DNA from: Janthinobacterium sp. PC23-8
GTDB lineage: Bacteria; Pseudomonadota; Gammaproteobacteria; Burkholderiales; Burkholderiaceae_D
Assembly: GCF_002250505.1 (NCBI RefSeq)
Contig: NZ_NJGY01000001.1
Coordinates: forward strand, 1,884,507-1,948,506
Length of the DNA: 64,000 bases
Direction of reading: 5' to 3'
The notes below the pieces were generated by a model, which saw only the letters and a program-made list of their open reading frames with translations, made no database searches and had not been told where the DNA came from. The position numbers and the translations under genes were made by a program. Below are positions 63,004 through 64,000 of the stretch, piece after piece (within the stretch, counting starts at the first letter, position 1; every line of letters begins with the position of its first letter).

Positions 63004-63783
63004 TCAGGCCGGCGCTTTGAACAAATTGGCCAGCGCCACATACTGCTCCAGCCCCACGGTTTCCGGACGCTTGGTCGGATCGATGCCGGCGGCGATGATC
63101 TGCTGTTCCGTAAACATGCCGGCCAAACAGTTGCGGATCACCTTGCGGCGCTGCGAGAACGCCTTCATGACCACCGCTTCCAGGGTTTCCTGGTCGCATG
63201 GCAAACGTTGTTCGACGGGAATCATGCGCACGATGGCGGACTCGACTTTCGGTGGCGGATCGAAGGCCGTTGGCGGCACGATGAACAGCAGCGACATCTT
63301 GTAGCGCCATTGCAGCATCACCGACAGGCGGCCATAGGCCTTGCCGCCCGGTTCGGCCACCATGCGCTCGACCACTTCCTTTTGCAGCATGAAATGCTGG
63401 TCCAGCACCAGCGGCGCAAAGTCCGCCAGGTGGAACAGCAGCGGGCTGGAGATGTTGTACGGCAAATTGCCGACGATGCGCAGCTTTTGTCCTGCCGGCA
63501 CGGGAATCTGCGCGAAATCGAATTTCAGCGCATCGCCCGAGTGGATCGTCAGCTTGGCCGGGTTAAACGTTTTTTCCAGGCGCACGATCAGGTCGCGGTC
63601 CAGTTCCACCACATGCATCTGCTTGAGGTGGCGCAGCAGTTGTTCCGTCATCGCGCCCAGCCCGGGGCCGATCTCGACCATGGCGTCGTCCGGCTGCGGC
63701 GCGATGGCGGCCGTGATGTCGTCGAGGACGAAGCGGTCATGCAGGAAATTCTGGCCAAAGCGTTTACGGGCAACGTGTTTCAT
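63004..63783 (-). CDS. rsmA: 16S rRNA dimethyladenosine methyltransferase RsmA (KsgA)
   Basis: 259 residues. It dimethylates two adjacent adenines in helix 45 of 16S rRNA late in small-subunit assembly. The SAM motif is [11 protein letters not shown] and the catalytic motif NLPYNISSP. The N-terminal [10 protein letters not shown] and C-terminal [16 protein letters not shown] are typical. The ATG at 63783 is used. It follows pdxA on the same strand, the usual pdxA-rsmA order. Confidence 0.95.
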   Translation of the reverse strand: MKHVARKRFGQNFLHDRFVLDDITAAIAPQPDDAMVEIGPGLGAMTEQLLRHLKQMHVVELDRDLIVRLEKTFNPAKLTIHSGDALKFDFAQIPVPAGQKLRIVGNLPYNISSPLLFHLADFAPLVLDQHFMLQKEVVERMVAEPGGKAYGRLSVMLQWRYKMSLLFIVPPTAFDPPPKVESAIVRMIPVEQRLPCDQETLEAVVMKAFSQRRKVIRNCLAGMFTEQQIIAAGIDPTKRPETVGLEQYVALANLFKAPA

Positions 63784-63831
63784 ATGCGGTTTTCTATAGA
63801 TGCGGTCAAGCCGGTGGAACAAAAAGGGGGT

Positions 63832-64000
63832 TCAGGCGCTGGCCAGCAGCATCTCGCGCGCCGTGCGCAAGGCCTGCTCCATGCTGCCGCAGTCGGCCAG
63901 GCCCAGGCCCCTGGCCGCCACGTCGAGCGCCGTGCCATGGTCGACCGAGGTGCGGATCAGGGGCAGGCCCAGGGTGACGTTGATGCCGCGGCCAAAGGTG
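63832..64000 (-). CDS. pdxA: 4-hydroxythreonine-4-phosphate dehydrogenase PdxA, C-terminal part
   Basis: About 56 residues at the window edge: [27 protein letters not shown] is the conserved C-terminal motif of PdxA. The protein acts in pyridoxal 5'-phosphate synthesis. The rest of the gene lies beyond 64000. It is upstream of rsmA. Confidence 0.9.
   Translation of the reverse strand, partial: TFGRGINVTLGLPLIRTSVDHGTALDVAARGLGLADCGSMEQALRTAREMLLASA

Overview
The window is chromosomal DNA from a high-GC betaproteobacterium, most likely an Oxalobacteraceae member close to Janthinobacterium, Massilia or Duganella. This rests on protein similarity recognised by eye: the leuS-lptE-holA block, bamE divergent from fur, bamE-dapB, and the IS21, IS4 and IS481 element types. 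No database search was run.

Layout. 1-3.9 kb is mobile DNA: the end of an IS5-type transposase, an IS21-family element (istA/istB) with an unusual repeat cluster at its left end, and a MITE-like element. 4.1-15.7 kb carries an AraC regulator divergent from a DASS carboxylate transporter, a GIN-domain lipoprotein, a DeoR/MFS pair with a clear promoter and operator, uppP, recQ, a LysR gene and gdhA. 15.8-17.7 kb holds galE, trmB and tRNA-Gly(CCC) on the minus strand. 18.0-27.4 kb is an exopolysaccharide and envelope region: a small YjbE-like secreted protein, dgkA, two decayed transposases, manC, rfbB-rfbA-rfbC, a stump of rfbD, and convergent to them a 1005-residue protein joining a YjbH-type outer-membrane barrel to a PAP2 phosphatase with all catalytic motifs. 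27.7-37.2 kb is a minus-strand block: Bcr/CflA exporter, rlmL-like methyltransferase, DsbA-fold isomerase, HemJ/CopD-like protein, proA, holA, lptE, leuS. 37.3-47.8 kb has regulators, the gcdH/CoA-transferase pair, barstar-like, dapB, bamE, fur, hrcA, a HAD phosphatase and two tandem paralogous lipoproteins. 47.9-55.0 kb is a valine/isobutyrate catabolic operon (mmsA-acd-ech-hibch-mmsB) divergent from an ScfR/PrpR-like regulator over a palindrome. 55.0-63.0 kb is a minus-strand nucleoside-type locus: porin, complete ABC importer, nucleoside hydrolase and adenosine-deaminase-family enzyme, with a divergent LysR gene. The window ends in rsmA and the 3' part of pdxA.

How the genes fit together. 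ManC and RfbBAC make GDP-mannose and dTDP-4-keto-rhamnose precursors for surface polysaccharide. UppP, DgkA and the PAP2 domain all act on lipid phosphates. The valine operon takes CoA esters to propionyl-CoA. The 55-62 kb operon appears to take up a nucleoside-like compound, cleave its N-glycosidic bond and deaminate a purine compound. The strongest candidates for something undescribed are the YjbH-PAP2 fusion beside YjbE-like, dgkA and sugar-nucleotide genes, and the single transcription unit linking a spermidine/iron-class ABC importer to nucleoside cleavage and deamination.
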